From positions 1 through 60,007 of the forward strand of contig JAHFDN010000019.1 of the NCBI GenBank assembly GCA_023248995.1: 60,007 nucleotides of DNA, in the 5' to 3' direction. This document shows, piece by piece, positions 1 to 7,537 of the stretch. Source of the DNA: Candidatus Rokuibacteriota bacterium. Lineage in GTDB: Bacteria; Methylomirabilota; Methylomirabilia; Rokubacteriales; CSP1-6. The position numbers and the translations under genes were made by a program. Below the pieces are notes generated by a model, which saw only the letters and a list, made by a program, of their open reading frames with translations, did no database searches and was not told the origin of the DNA. The stretch's first letter is position 1. Each line of letters opens with the position of its first letter.

Positions 1-1953
1 CTTGATACCCGTTGCCCCCACCGCGGCCTGGAGGACGTAGTTGACCTCGATGGACTGGGTGCTGGCCGCGACGTCACCCGCCTCCGTCATTCCGGTGGGC
101 GGGGTCCACGTCCCGGCGGAGGCGTAGGTGTGGGAGGTGACGAGCATCGTGTTTGCCACGGTGGTGGTGAGGCTCGGCGTGTCGTGATTAAGGCCCGGAG
201 TATCACCAGTGGGCGAGGGGGTGACCTGGCCGCTCTCCACATCGATGGGGGTTGTGGTGTCCACGCCCGAGAACGACAGGATGCCCCCGACCAGGATTCC
301 GGAGGGCGAGGAGGTCCAGGTGTAGCTCGCCGGCTCGCTGGCTCCCGCCACCAGCCGGTAGACGGCGAGCGAGTTGGCGGCGCCCCCGTTAACGGTGTTC
401 GCGTTGTCGATCCGCCGGACGAGCGTCCAGCCGGCTGGCGGGGTGATCGTCAGCGTGTTCGGGCGGAAGCCGATCGAGGCGACCATGACGTCGTTCTGCG
501 CCGTGCCCGTCGGCTTGCTGATCGTAAGGCTCGGCTGCGTCGCGGGCCGGAGCGCCAAGAGGTGCGTGTTGCCGACATCGGCGTTTCCAGAGGCGGTGGC
601 CGTCTCCGAAATGCTCCCCGTCGGGCCCTGCGCCGCGTAGTACACCGCGGTGGACTGGCCATTCGCGCCCGCGGCCTGGCTCAAGACATCGACCGCCTCC
701 GTCATGCCGCTCCCCGTCGTCCAGGTGGCCGAGGAGCTGAAGGTGAACGAGGCCACGAGCATGACGTTGGCCGCCGACGGTGTAATGGCAGGCGTCGCGT
801 GCGTGAGGCTGGAGGCGGTGGTCTGCCCGTTCTCGGCGTTGATGGGGCTCCCCGTGTCCACGCCCGAGAAGGTCAGAATGCCTCCCGCCGAGCTGGTCGG
901 GGCCGAGAAGGTCCAGGTGTAGCTCGCAGGCTCGCTGGCCCCCGCCACCAGCCAATAGACCGCGAGCGAGTTGGCGTTGGCGGCAGTGTTGTTGAACTGT
1001 CCCACGGAAAGCGTCCAGCCGGCCGGCGCCGTGATCACCGGCGTGTTCGCGCTGATTCCGATCGCGGCGACCATGACGTCGTTCTGCGCCGTGCCCGTGG
1101 GCTTGTTGATCGTGAGACTGACTGCCCCGGGCCGGAGCGCAAGGATGTGCGCGTTGCCGAAGTCCGCGGCGTCAGGGCCCAAGTCGGTCGCCGTCTTCGT
1201 GCCCGTCGCCCCTATAGCAGCCTGAAGAGCCCTGCTCCCTTGAAGCATTATGGGGGCGACGCCGGCCCTCACCTGGAAGCTCTCAATCCCGCCTGTCCCG
1301 CTCCATGTCGGCGGACTCGCCCAGAGGTCTCTGTTAGGAATGCTATGCGAGGTGACCAGCATCGTGTTAGCCACCGTGGTGGTGACAGTCGGTGTCGCAG
1401 GAGTGGTCGTCGCGACAGTAGTAAACGCCCCGTTCTGCACGTCGATGGGCGTCGTCGTGTCTACGCCACTGAAGGTCTGAATGCCGCCAGCGGCACCGGT
1501 CGGTGCACCGCCCAGCGTCCATGAGTAGCTCGCTGGCTCGGAAGCGCCCGCGACCTTCTGGTAGACCGCGAGCGAGCTGGCGGTCGGGCCCGCGTTGTCG
1601 ATCCTCGTTCCCACTAACGTCCAGCCAGCCAGTAGGGTGATGGTCGCCGTGTTCGGGCGGATAGCAATGCTGGTAATCATCACGTCGTTCTGCACCGTGC
1701 CGGCCGGCTTGGGGATAGTGAGGGTCAGGACCCCCGAGTCCACCGCCGCCGAGGCCGCCGCTCGGAACGCAATCGTGCTGGAAGCCGGAGCCCCCGCCTG
1801 CGCGGCGGCCCGGAAGGCGATCGTTCCGGCAGCCGGTGCCCCCGCCTGCGCCCCGGCGCGGAAGGCGACCTGGGCCTCGGCCGGAGATGGCGCAAGCCAG
1901 GCCCCAAGGGCCAGGGCCAGGACAAGGATGGGAGGGCAGAGTTTCCGCCTCAT
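1..1953 (-). CDS. Secreted multi-domain repeat protein, partial (C terminus beyond left edge)
   Basis: The minus strand is open without a stop from an ATG at 1953 to base 1 (651 codons), so the protein continues past the window edge. The N terminus is a signal peptide (MRRKLCPPILVLALALGAW, then cleavage near AEA-QV). Three short direct repeats built on AFRAxAQAGAPA follow (about residues 29-70). After them come about three copies of a roughly 190-residue domain, each with the markers GTAQNDVMVAxIG, PAGWTL, ASEPASYTW, FSGVDT.PI and, near its end, a VGNTHLLALRP-like segment. The pattern suggests repeated beta-sandwich, adhesin- or surface-type modules. No catalytic motif is visible and I cannot name the family. 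AGGGGGC just upstream of the ATG may be the ribosome site. Antisense frames here are long only because of the base composition. Confidence 0.8.
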   Translation of the reverse strand, partial: MRRKLCPPILVLALALGAWLAPSPAEAQVAFRAGAQAGAPAAGTIAFRAAAQAGAPASSTIAFRAAASAAVDSGVLTLTIPKPAGTVQNDVMITSIAIRPNTATITLLAGWTLVGTRIDNAGPTASSLAVYQKVAGASEPASYSWTLGGAPTGAAGGIQTFSGVDTTTPIDVQNGAFTTVATTTPATPTVTTTVANTMLVTSHSIPNRDLWASPPTWSGTGGIESFQVRAGVAPIMLQGSRALQAAIGATGTKTATDLGPDAADFGNAHILALRPGAVSLTINKPTGTAQNDVMVAAIGISANTPVITAPAGWTLSVGQFNNTAANANSLAVYWLVAGASEPASYTWTFSAPTSSAGGILTFSGVDTGSPINAENGQTTASSLTHATPAITPSAANVMLVASFTFSSSATWTTGSGMTEAVDVLSQAAGANGQSTAVYYAAQGPTGSISETATASGNADVGNTHLLALRPATQPSLTISKPTGTAQNDVMVASIGFRPNTLTITPPAGWTLVRRIDNANTVNGGAANSLAVYRLVAGASEPASYTWTSSPSGILVGGILSFSGVDTTTPIDVESGQVTPSPTGDTPGLNHDTPSLTTTVANTMLVTSHTYASAGTWTPPTGMTEAGDVAASTQSIEVNYVLQAAVGATGIK

Positions 1954-2069
1954 GCCCCCTGGATGAAGCAAGGGGGGTGCCAGGGGCAAGGAAAGGGAAA
2001 CTACTTAGAAAATAGTGGGTTGGCTATGATTATCGGTGGGTTTCAAATGCCAAAAGGAGTATCGCGTTG

Positions 2070-3182
2070 TCAATGTGGCAGGGCCTTCCTGCAGACCCAC
2101 CAGCCCGGAGAGACCTCTTCGGCGCTGAGGCCAGCGGCCTCAATCTCCGCCCTGACCTGGGCGGCGCCGTCGAAATCGTGGAAGAAGCATGGCTCGCGGG
2201 GGTCGCTGGCTTTGGTGACATCGCGCATGTAGCCATCGCCCGCCTCGGAGAGGCGCCAGGGCCCTGACAGCCTTGTTCCCGCGCGGCGCAGGAGATCCAC
2301 GAGGCGGCTCCGGGAGACCAGCCCTCTCTTGCCGCGGTAGATCACCAGCAGGACCAGCAGACCGTCGGCCGTTAGCGCGCGCATGATCCGCCCGAGCGTC
2401 TGCACGCGGAGAGCGCGGCCGGGGACGTGATGGTAGGACGCGGCCCAGTAGGCGCCGTCGAAGGAGCCGGGCGGCGCGTCGAGCTCCGTGGCGCTCTGAA
2501 CCCTGAAGGTGATGTCGAGGCCTTCCCGGAGGGCGTGGGCACGAGCCAGCTCGATCATCCGGGGGGCTACGTCGATCCCCACGACCCGGAATCCGGCACG
2601 GGCCAAGCCGAGGGCCTCCCGGCCGGCGCCGCAGCCGATGTCCAGGATCCGGCCACCAGGCTTGACGTGCCGCTCGACGATCTCCCGCTCGAGGGGATCG
2701 AGGCCCGTGGGGGCAAGCCTCGCGTACTCCCGGGCCTCACCCTCCCGATCGTACTTGTCTCTCACCCCTGCCAGGCACGTCTGGGCGCTCCCCAGATAGA
2801 GCGACGGCGTCAAGGGATGCCGGAGCCTTCCGAGCACTTCGAGCGCGGCGAGCGCCCGGGGAAGCCAGGAGGGCGGCACGCGGGCGAGGAGCCCCTGATC
2901 CAGCGAGAAGGACACGCCCCCGCGCTCCACAGCGACGACCCGGCCCACAACTTCCCCGGCGGCGTCCGCCGTGGCAAGGCGGAAGGCGCCGCCGGCTCGG
3001 GAGAGGACTAGCTGGCCGGAGCGCCCACGCCCCGTGCCGGGCGGAGCGACGTGGATCACCTGACCGTCTCCGAAGGGAGCGGCGGCCTCCAGCAGCTTGA
3101 GGCGCGAAGTTCGAGCGGCGAGCGCCCGCCAGTTCCTCTCCGTGAGCTCCTCGCCCAGATCGAGGAGCACGAAGCGCGTCAT
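2070..3182 (-). CDS. Class I SAM-dependent methyltransferase with N-terminal peptidase-like remnant
   Basis: 370 residues. The C-terminal part (about 165-300) is a class I methyltransferase: the motif I glycine loop ILDIGCGAGREAL is followed by the acidic VVGIDVAPRM. The substrate is unknown. The first 150 residues are not methyltransferase. They contain GQVIHVAP, SGQLVLSRAGG and GEVVGRVVAVERGG, which resemble the beta-strands of S24/S26 peptidases, but without the SMxP serine motif. I infer a degenerate peptidase-like domain fused to the enzyme. The start ATG overlaps the stop of the PqqD-like gene (ATGA), which makes translational coupling likely. It is the last gene of a three-gene set. 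Confidence 0.8.
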   Translation of the reverse strand: MTRFVLLDLGEELTERNWRALAARTSRLKLLEAAAPFGDGQVIHVAPPGTGRGRSGQLVLSRAGGAFRLATADAAGEVVGRVVAVERGGVSFSLDQGLLARVPPSWLPRALAALEVLGRLRHPLTPSLYLGSAQTCLAGVRDKYDREGEAREYARLAPTGLDPLEREIVERHVKPGGRILDIGCGAGREALGLARAGFRVVGIDVAPRMIELARAHALREGLDITFRVQSATELDAPPGSFDGAYWAASYHHVPGRALRVQTLGRIMRALTADGLLVLLVIYRGKRGLVSRSRLVDLLRRAGTRLSGPWRLSEAGDGYMRDVTKASDPREPCFFHDFDGAAQVRAEIEAAGLSAEEVSPGWWVCRKALPH

Positions 3183-3442
3183 GAGACGCGCGTCACGAGG
3201 CTCTTGGCGAGAAGCTCCCGGACGAAGTCCCCCACGTCCCTCACCGCCGCCTCCTGGCTCACGTCGAACTCCAGGACGATGACCCCGACGATGTCGTCCA
3301 CGCTGCGCTGCCCGTCGATCAGCTCCCAGACCCGGCTCCCGACCGGGTTGAGCCCGCGCAGGATCTTCGTGTCCAGGGAGAGGATCACCGCCTCTCCCTC
3401 GATGACCCGCGACGCGGTCGCCGGGGCTTTGCTGACGATCAC
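3179..3442 (-). CDS. PqqD-family (RRE-like) small protein
   Basis: 87 residues, starting at a GTG that overlaps the upstream stop (GTGA) and ending in an ATGA overlap with the methyltransferase. The sequence has the PqqD pattern: a beta-rich N-terminal part (VIEGEAVILSLDT), then LNPVGSRVWELIDGQRSVDDI and a helical tail EAAVRDVGDFVRELLAKSLV. PqqD-like domains bind leader peptides in RiPP pathways, but many free-standing members sit beside S24/S26 peptidases, kinases or polysaccharide genes with no known peptide. No radical SAM gene and no obvious precursor peptide is seen here, so the substrate stays open. The GTG start is chosen for the overlap and for domain length. Confidence 0.82.
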   Translation of the reverse strand: MIVSKAPATASRVIEGEAVILSLDTKILRGLNPVGSRVWELIDGQRSVDDIVGVIVLEFDVSQEAAVRDVGDFVRELLAKSLVTRVS

Positions 3443-3951
3443 CGCAGGAGGAGCCTCGCGAGGTAGAAGGGGAGCCGGAGGGCCTTCCACGCGAGGCGCG
3501 AGAGGACCGGCGGCCTCGCCTCCCGGGAGCCTTCGCGGCAGAGGCGGCATGCGAGGAAGGCGAGCCCGCCCAGAAGGCGATTGACGAAGGGCCACGGGAA
3601 GACCTCGAGATCCACGAGCCGTCCCCCCGGCCGGCGAAGCGCCGCGACCCGGGCGACCACCTGGTCCCACGGGAGAGGGGCATCAGGGGAGACGAGGGCG
3701 TCTCCCTTCGCCACCACCCCGGCCCCGTCGCGGGCCAGGACGCGATGGATGACGAGTCGGGCGTCCCGCCGGTAGGCGATCAGCATCCCCGGAACGACCT
3801 GCTCGGGCTCGACGGGCGCGAGGCGAATCTCATCGCCCGGGCGGATCAGCGGCAGCATGCTGAGCGAGGCTTCCCGCACCCAGAGGGCGCCCTCTCGGGC
3901 CAGCACGTCGGGGGCGAAGGCAACGGCGAGATCCCTCCGAGCGGAGGGCAT
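3439..3951 (-). CDS. S24/S26-family (signal peptidase I-like) serine peptidase
   Basis: 170 residues. Residues 28-42 read REASLSMLPLIRPGD, the SMxP...GD serine motif of S26 signal peptidases and S24 LexA-type peptidases. VIHRVLARD and VVAKGDAL follow, the second carrying the likely catalytic lysine. The protein is short and has no N-terminal membrane anchor. The C terminus has a hydrophobic stretch (NRLLGGLAFLACRLC) that may associate with the membrane. It opens the overlapping set peptidase, PqqD-like, methyltransferase, so maturation or export of a peptide is an attractive but unproven role. It follows the cytidylate kinase-like gene by 4 bases. Confidence 0.78.
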   Translation of the reverse strand: MPSARRDLAVAFAPDVLAREGALWVREASLSMLPLIRPGDEIRLAPVEPEQVVPGMLIAYRRDARLVIHRVLARDGAGVVAKGDALVSPDAPLPWDQVVARVAALRRPGGRLVDLEVFPWPFVNRLLGGLAFLACRLCREGSREARPPVLSRLAWKALRLPFYLARLLLR

Positions 3952-3955
3952 CGGG

Positions 3956-4783
3956 TCACACCACGAACGGCGGGATCGGCGGAATCTCCAGCTGCTGGGT
4001 CTTCACCTCGCGCACGCCCCGAACCGAGCGCGCTACCAGGGCGGCCTCGTCCATGGCCGCCGTGCCCGCCAGGGTCACGACCCCGCGCTGCGCCTCCACC
4101 GTGATCTGGTACTTGCGCGTATCCGGGCTCGTCGCGAGGGCCACCTGCACCTGGGAGGCCAGCGCCCGGTCGGCGACGATCTGCCGGCCCGCGTCGGTAG
4201 TGGCGAAGTCGGCGCGGCCCGCGGACGCCGCGATCAGCTCCACCCCCGCCTCGATGGACATCTTTTCCGTGTTGATGACCAGGTCGTACAGGCTGGGATC
4301 GTTGAGGTCCGCTTCGTACAGGTAGCGCATCCGGCCCGACTTCTCCCTGTCATCCCGCCTGACCATGTCGGTGACGGTCCGGGGGTTCACCCCCTCGCTC
4401 ATCTGGCCCGCCAGCTTCTTGCCGATGCGCTTGACGCGCAGCTCGAAGGGCGCGATCACGCGGAGGCGGCACACGTGGGGAATGCCGCGGAGGAGCCACT
4501 GGCCCCCGCGCCCCATCAGCACGATGTTGTCCTGCTCGGCGAACTCGTAGAGCGCGGTCTGGATGACCGTGATGATGCGGCGGGTCTCGGTGTCGAAGCG
4601 CTCGAAGAGCGTCGGCCTGCTCTCGTCCAGGTGGGTGAGCTTCTCCTCGAGGAGCCCGTACCGCTGCGCCGCGTCGGAGATCAGCTCCTGATCCACATAG
4701 CGGTAGCCGAGGCGCTGGGCGACGACCATGCCGATCTCAGGCCCGCCCGCCCCCATTTCGTGCGAGATGGTCACGATGGCCAT
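3956..4783 (-). CDS. Cytidylate kinase-like protein with C-terminal BON domain
   Basis: 275 residues. The N-terminal 190 residues match the cytidylate kinase-like family: start MAIVTISHEMGAGGPEIG in place of a classical P-loop, then YVDQELISDAA, IVLMGRGGQWLL, a long arginine-rich lid (RVKRIGKK...DMVRRDDREKSG) and YDLVINTEKMSIE. Residues about 200-270 look like a BON domain (ASQVQVALATSP, ITVEAQRGVVTLAG, VRGVREVKTQQLEI). BON domains usually bind membranes or lipids in secreted proteins, so joining one to a cytoplasmic-looking nucleotide kinase is unusual. Four bases separate it from the peptidase-like gene, so it is probably in the same transcript. The true phosphate acceptor is unknown. Confidence 0.8.
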   Translation of the reverse strand: MAIVTISHEMGAGGPEIGMVVAQRLGYRYVDQELISDAAQRYGLLEEKLTHLDESRPTLFERFDTETRRIITVIQTALYEFAEQDNIVLMGRGGQWLLRGIPHVCRLRVIAPFELRVKRIGKKLAGQMSEGVNPRTVTDMVRRDDREKSGRMRYLYEADLNDPSLYDLVINTEKMSIEAGVELIAASAGRADFATTDAGRQIVADRALASQVQVALATSPDTRKYQITVEAQRGVVTLAGTAAMDEAALVARSVRGVREVKTQQLEIPPIPPFVV

Positions 4784-4801
4784 GCGGCGCCTTCTCCCGC
4801 C

Positions 4802-4999
4802 CTACGCCGGGCGGTACTTCTCCTTGAGCTGCGTGGGCGCGATGGCGATCCGCTTGCCGCTCACGTCGTCCAGGATGTACACCTCGTCGCTGAGGGAGCC
4901 GCTGGCGAAGACCTCGAAAACCTCCAGGACCTCCTCGAGCGTCGCGCCCGACGGTCGCTTCGCCATCATCTCTTCCACCGCCTCGCGCTTGAGCCGCAT
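4802..4999 (-). CDS. Small conserved-looking hypothetical protein
   Basis: 65 residues from an ATG at 4999. It begins with a charged helix (MRLKREAVEEMMAKRPSG), then LEEVLEVFEVFASG and a beta-like part ending IAIAPTQLKEKYRPA. I do not recognise a family. It sits 13 bases after the ACT gene and 18 before the kinase-like gene, in an unbroken minus-strand run, and codon composition matches its neighbours, so it is probably real. Confidence 0.6.
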   Translation of the reverse strand: MRLKREAVEEMMAKRPSGATLEEVLEVFEVFASGSLSDEVYILDDVSGKRIAIAPTQLKEKYRPA

Positions 5000-5012
5000 G
5001 CGAAGGGATCCG

Positions 5013-5405
5013 CTACCCTCCCACGACCGCCGCCGCCTTGTCCACGTTGGCCACGGAGACAACGACCATGGACGTTCCGCCCATCCCCCCGGTGGTCGCG
5101 TAGGCGCACTTGATGTTGATCTTGGCGGCGGCCAGCCTCTCGGCCACGCGCGCCAGGGCCCCCGGGCGATCCTCGAGCGTCAGCATCAAGACCTGCTCCT
5201 CGCCGCAGCGGAGCTTGGCGGCTTGGAGCGCCTCCTTGGCGCGCGCGGGATCGCTGACGACCAGGCGGAGCTTGCCGCGCCCCGCCGTCTCGGCCGCGCA
5301 GATGGCGGTGATGTTGACGCCGGCGCGGGCCAGCGCCTGGCAGACTTTCGCCAGGACTCCCGGCTTGGACTGGAGCGTGAGCGTGAGCTGGGTTGCCTTT
5401 GGCAT
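5013..5405 (-). CDS. Tandem ACT-domain protein
   Basis: 130 residues made of two ACT domains. The first is TLTLQSKPGVLAKVCQALARAGVNITAI, the second LMLTLEDRPGALARVAERLAAAKINI. Each shows the P-G-x-L-A loop that binds small ligands, usually amino acids. No catalytic domain is attached, so it is likely a stand-alone amino acid sensor. A strong ribosome site (AGGAGG) lies about 7 bases before the ATG. It heads the run that continues into the small hypothetical and kinase-like genes. The ligand cannot be told from sequence. Confidence 0.85.
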   Translation of the reverse strand: MPKATQLTLTLQSKPGVLAKVCQALARAGVNITAICAAETAGRGKLRLVVSDPARAKEALQAAKLRCGEEQVLMLTLEDRPGALARVAERLAAAKINIKCAYATTGGMGGTSMVVVSVANVDKAAAVVGG

Positions 5406-5475
5406 GATGCTCCTCCTCTCTCAGAGTGAGGGGATGCTACCACGGCGGAATCGGGACGACAAGCGACGCCCGGGG

Positions 5476-6066
5476 CTACCGGGAGGGCTTGTTCAGGGGG
5501 AAGAAGGGGCTGTTCGGGTTATTCGGGTTGAAGGGGTCGAACGGCCCGCCCGCACCGAAGGGATTGGAGCTGGTGTACGGAGCGAACGGGTTCCCCAGCT
5601 GGCCCGGCTGGAAGTTGGGAGTGGCGGAGCTGAACGGGGAGGATTGGGGGCTGTACGGGTTGAAGATCCCTTGGTTGACAAAGGGAGTGCCGGCGCCGTA
5701 GACGCTCCGAGGACCCGCACTCGAAAAGGGCGCGGAGGGGCCCGAAGGAGCGGTGGGGCTGGCCGGCAGAAAGGGGTTGCCCTGGGGAGCGTACGGGTTC
5801 CCCGCGCTGGAAGAGCCGAAGGGGTTGCCCTGGGGAGCGTACGGGTTCGTGGCGCTCGCCGGGCCGAAGGGACTCGCCTGCGGCCCGAAGGGGTTCGCCG
5901 GCGCCGGGGAAACGGTCGGAACTTGCTGAGGCATGAGGGGGTTCAGCGGGCGGTGGGGATCCGCGAGGGGCGGCGCCCCCGGGGCCTGTCCGCCGGCGTA
6001 CTGGGCGAAAGCCGGGGAGGCGACCAGGAGCCAGAGGAGGGTAACGAGCCGCGCGCGCGCGTGCAT
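5476..6066 (-). CDS. Secreted Asn-Pro-Phe/Tyr repeat protein
   Basis: 196 residues. A signal peptide (LVTLLWLLVASPAFA) starts from the ATG at 6066, which fits better than an earlier in-frame ATG. The mature chain is low complexity: proline, asparagine, serine, glycine and phenylalanine, with about ten NPF/NPY motifs, for example NPYAPQGNPF occurring twice. No cysteines and no folded domain are visible. It is probably an extracytoplasmic disordered protein. The repeats may have grown by slippage, because the DNA under the NPYAPQGNPF units is nearly identical. Confidence 0.7.
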   Translation of the reverse strand: MHARARLVTLLWLLVASPAFAQYAGGQAPGAPPLADPHRPLNPLMPQQVPTVSPAPANPFGPQASPFGPASATNPYAPQGNPFGSSSAGNPYAPQGNPFLPASPTAPSGPSAPFSSAGPRSVYGAGTPFVNQGIFNPYSPQSSPFSSATPNFQPGQLGNPFAPYTSSNPFGAGGPFDPFNPNNPNSPFFPLNKPSR

Positions 6067-6166
6067 AGCGTCTCCATCATAGCGCCTCGGCGACGGCACG
6101 GCAAAGACTTGAGGGAAACGACCAGGCGTGCTGGTATCCCGCCCCCGCTGACGAAAAGCGCGCGCG

Positions 6167-7342
6167 CTACTGGACCCGGCTGCGCATGGACGCCGGGTGG
6201 CCCGGCAGCTGAAGCCGCTTGCCGGTGTCGGTCACCTTCGTGCCCTCGACTTTTAGGATCGAGACGTCGCTGTCAATGAAGTTGCCGACGTAGAGGTACC
6301 TGCCGTCCGGGCTGAAGACCGCCCCTTCGGGGAGACCCCGCACTTCCACCTCACCGACCTTCGTCACCTTCTTCCCGTCAATCTTCAGCACCGCCAGCCA
6401 TCCGTTGCGGTGGTAGAACCATGCGTTCTTCGGCCCGTCGTTTCCGTTCAGCAAGGCCGCGATCGCGATCTCCCCTGTCGGGCTGATTGCCAGCCCCTCC
6501 GGCGCGTCCCCGACCACCACTCGATCGATCACCCGCGGCGGATTCGCCTCCAAGTCGATCACGCTCACGGTATCCACGTGGCCGTCCGACCGGCCGCTGT
6601 TGCCATTGTCCGCGGTAATCGCGAGCTTGCCGTTCGGCGTCACGCCGATGTTGTACGGCCAGAGCCCGACCGGCATGTCGTACTTGTTGTAGGTAACCTT
6701 CTGCCCCTCGATCTCGAGCACGGCCACCTTGTGGGCCGGGAACTTCACGGCCAGGGCCCGCTTGCCGTCAGGCGTGAACACGACGTGAGCCACCACGTCG
6801 CCCATCGGGATTGTGTCAATGAGCTTCACCTCGTCGTGCCGGATCGAGAGCACGCCGATCGAGTTGTCCGCCCGGTTGGTGACCAGCGCCAAGTCGCCCC
6901 GCGGGCTAATGGAGAGGCCCGAGGGCTGCTTGCCCACCTCGACGGTCGCGATGTGTTTCGGCGGCTTGGCCTTGAGGTCAATCACGTAGAGCTTGTTGTC
7001 GGGGACGGGCTTCCACGCGGTCCCCTCCTGCACCGTGTTCAGCGAGTTGGCGACGATCGCCAGCCTCTCGTCGGGGGTAATGGCCAAGTTCACCGGGGGA
7101 CCTACAATGGAGTTCGTCAGGGGCAGGTTGACGAGGATCTTCGGCGACTCCGGGTTCGTGCCGATGTCCACGATCGAGATCGTGTCCTTCCCCGCAGGAC
7201 CGAAAACGACCTTGCCGGCGTCGTCAAAGGTGACCTTCTCGTCGTTCCCGACGATCATCAGCTGGGCCCCGGCGGTGAAGGGGAACGCCGCCAGCGCCGC
7301 GACAAGGAAAGCCGTGAGGCCGAACCGCTGGTGTCGAGTCAT
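6167..7342 (-). CDS. Secreted YncE/YVTN-family beta-propeller protein
   Basis: 391 residues with a signal peptide (FGLTAFLVAALAAFPFTAGA). The mature part is a run of about 40-residue propeller blades with the typical endings: LAITPDERLAIVANS, LSISPRGDLALVTNR, VVFTPDGKRALAV, IGVTPNGKLAITADN, LAISPTGEIAIAALL, AVFSPDGRYLYVGN. Such YncE-like proteins are periplasmic or secreted seven-bladed propellers. Known roles range from binding to surface-layer functions and no enzyme motif is seen. It appears monocistronic with a good AGGAGAGGAG ribosome site, and lies next to the tRNA-flanked accessory strip. Confidence 0.85.
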   Translation of the reverse strand: MTRHQRFGLTAFLVAALAAFPFTAGAQLMIVGNDEKVTFDDAGKVVFGPAGKDTISIVDIGTNPESPKILVNLPLTNSIVGPPVNLAITPDERLAIVANSLNTVQEGTAWKPVPDNKLYVIDLKAKPPKHIATVEVGKQPSGLSISPRGDLALVTNRADNSIGVLSIRHDEVKLIDTIPMGDVVAHVVFTPDGKRALAVKFPAHKVAVLEIEGQKVTYNKYDMPVGLWPYNIGVTPNGKLAITADNGNSGRSDGHVDTVSVIDLEANPPRVIDRVVVGDAPEGLAISPTGEIAIAALLNGNDGPKNAWFYHRNGWLAVLKIDGKKVTKVGEVEVRGLPEGAVFSPDGRYLYVGNFIDSDVSILKVEGTKVTDTGKRLQLPGHPASMRSRVQ

Positions 7343-7485
7343 GTCAGTCTCCTCTCCTGGGTGTCTGGGGCGTGCTCTGGTCGGTTGGGCACCCCACGAT
7401 AGCGCACCTCCCCCGGAAAGGGAAGGGCGGGGCTAGAAGAAGAGCTTTCAGGTCAGAGCGTAGCGCAAGGCCGGCAAAGACCTAA

Positions 7486-7501
7486 AGCCGGCGGTGGGAC
7501 T
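7486..7501 (-). repeat. Copy of the tRNA-Thr 3' end (16 bp)
   Basis: These 16 bases are identical to 11148-11163, the 3' acceptor and T-stem part of tRNA-Thr. It is the outermost of three copies (also at 9490). Duplicated tRNA 3' ends are the usual trace of site-specific integration. No integrase gene remains nearby. Confidence 0.55.
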
Positions 7502-7537
7502 CGTACGAATACCTGATCCTCGATCTCTTCTCGCTCG

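Noticed and set aside
130-1524. A 464-codon plus-strand frame over the left edge
   Set aside because: It is the antisense of the signal-peptide-bearing repeat protein. Its translation is Arg/Gly-rich with no domain. The minus frame has clear internal repeats.
2046-2074. Promoter for the repeat-protein gene based on TTGACA at 2069-2074
   Set aside because: The hexamer overlaps the methyltransferase stop and no acceptable -10 lies 16-18 bases away.
3179-3442. Pyrroloquinoline quinone synthesis gene pqqD
   Set aside because: No pqqA, pqqB, pqqC or pqqE is nearby. Only family-level similarity is supported.
5476-6066. CRISPR-like array
   Set aside because: The repeated DNA units code for NPF/NPY peptides without regular spacers. 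It is a protein repeat.
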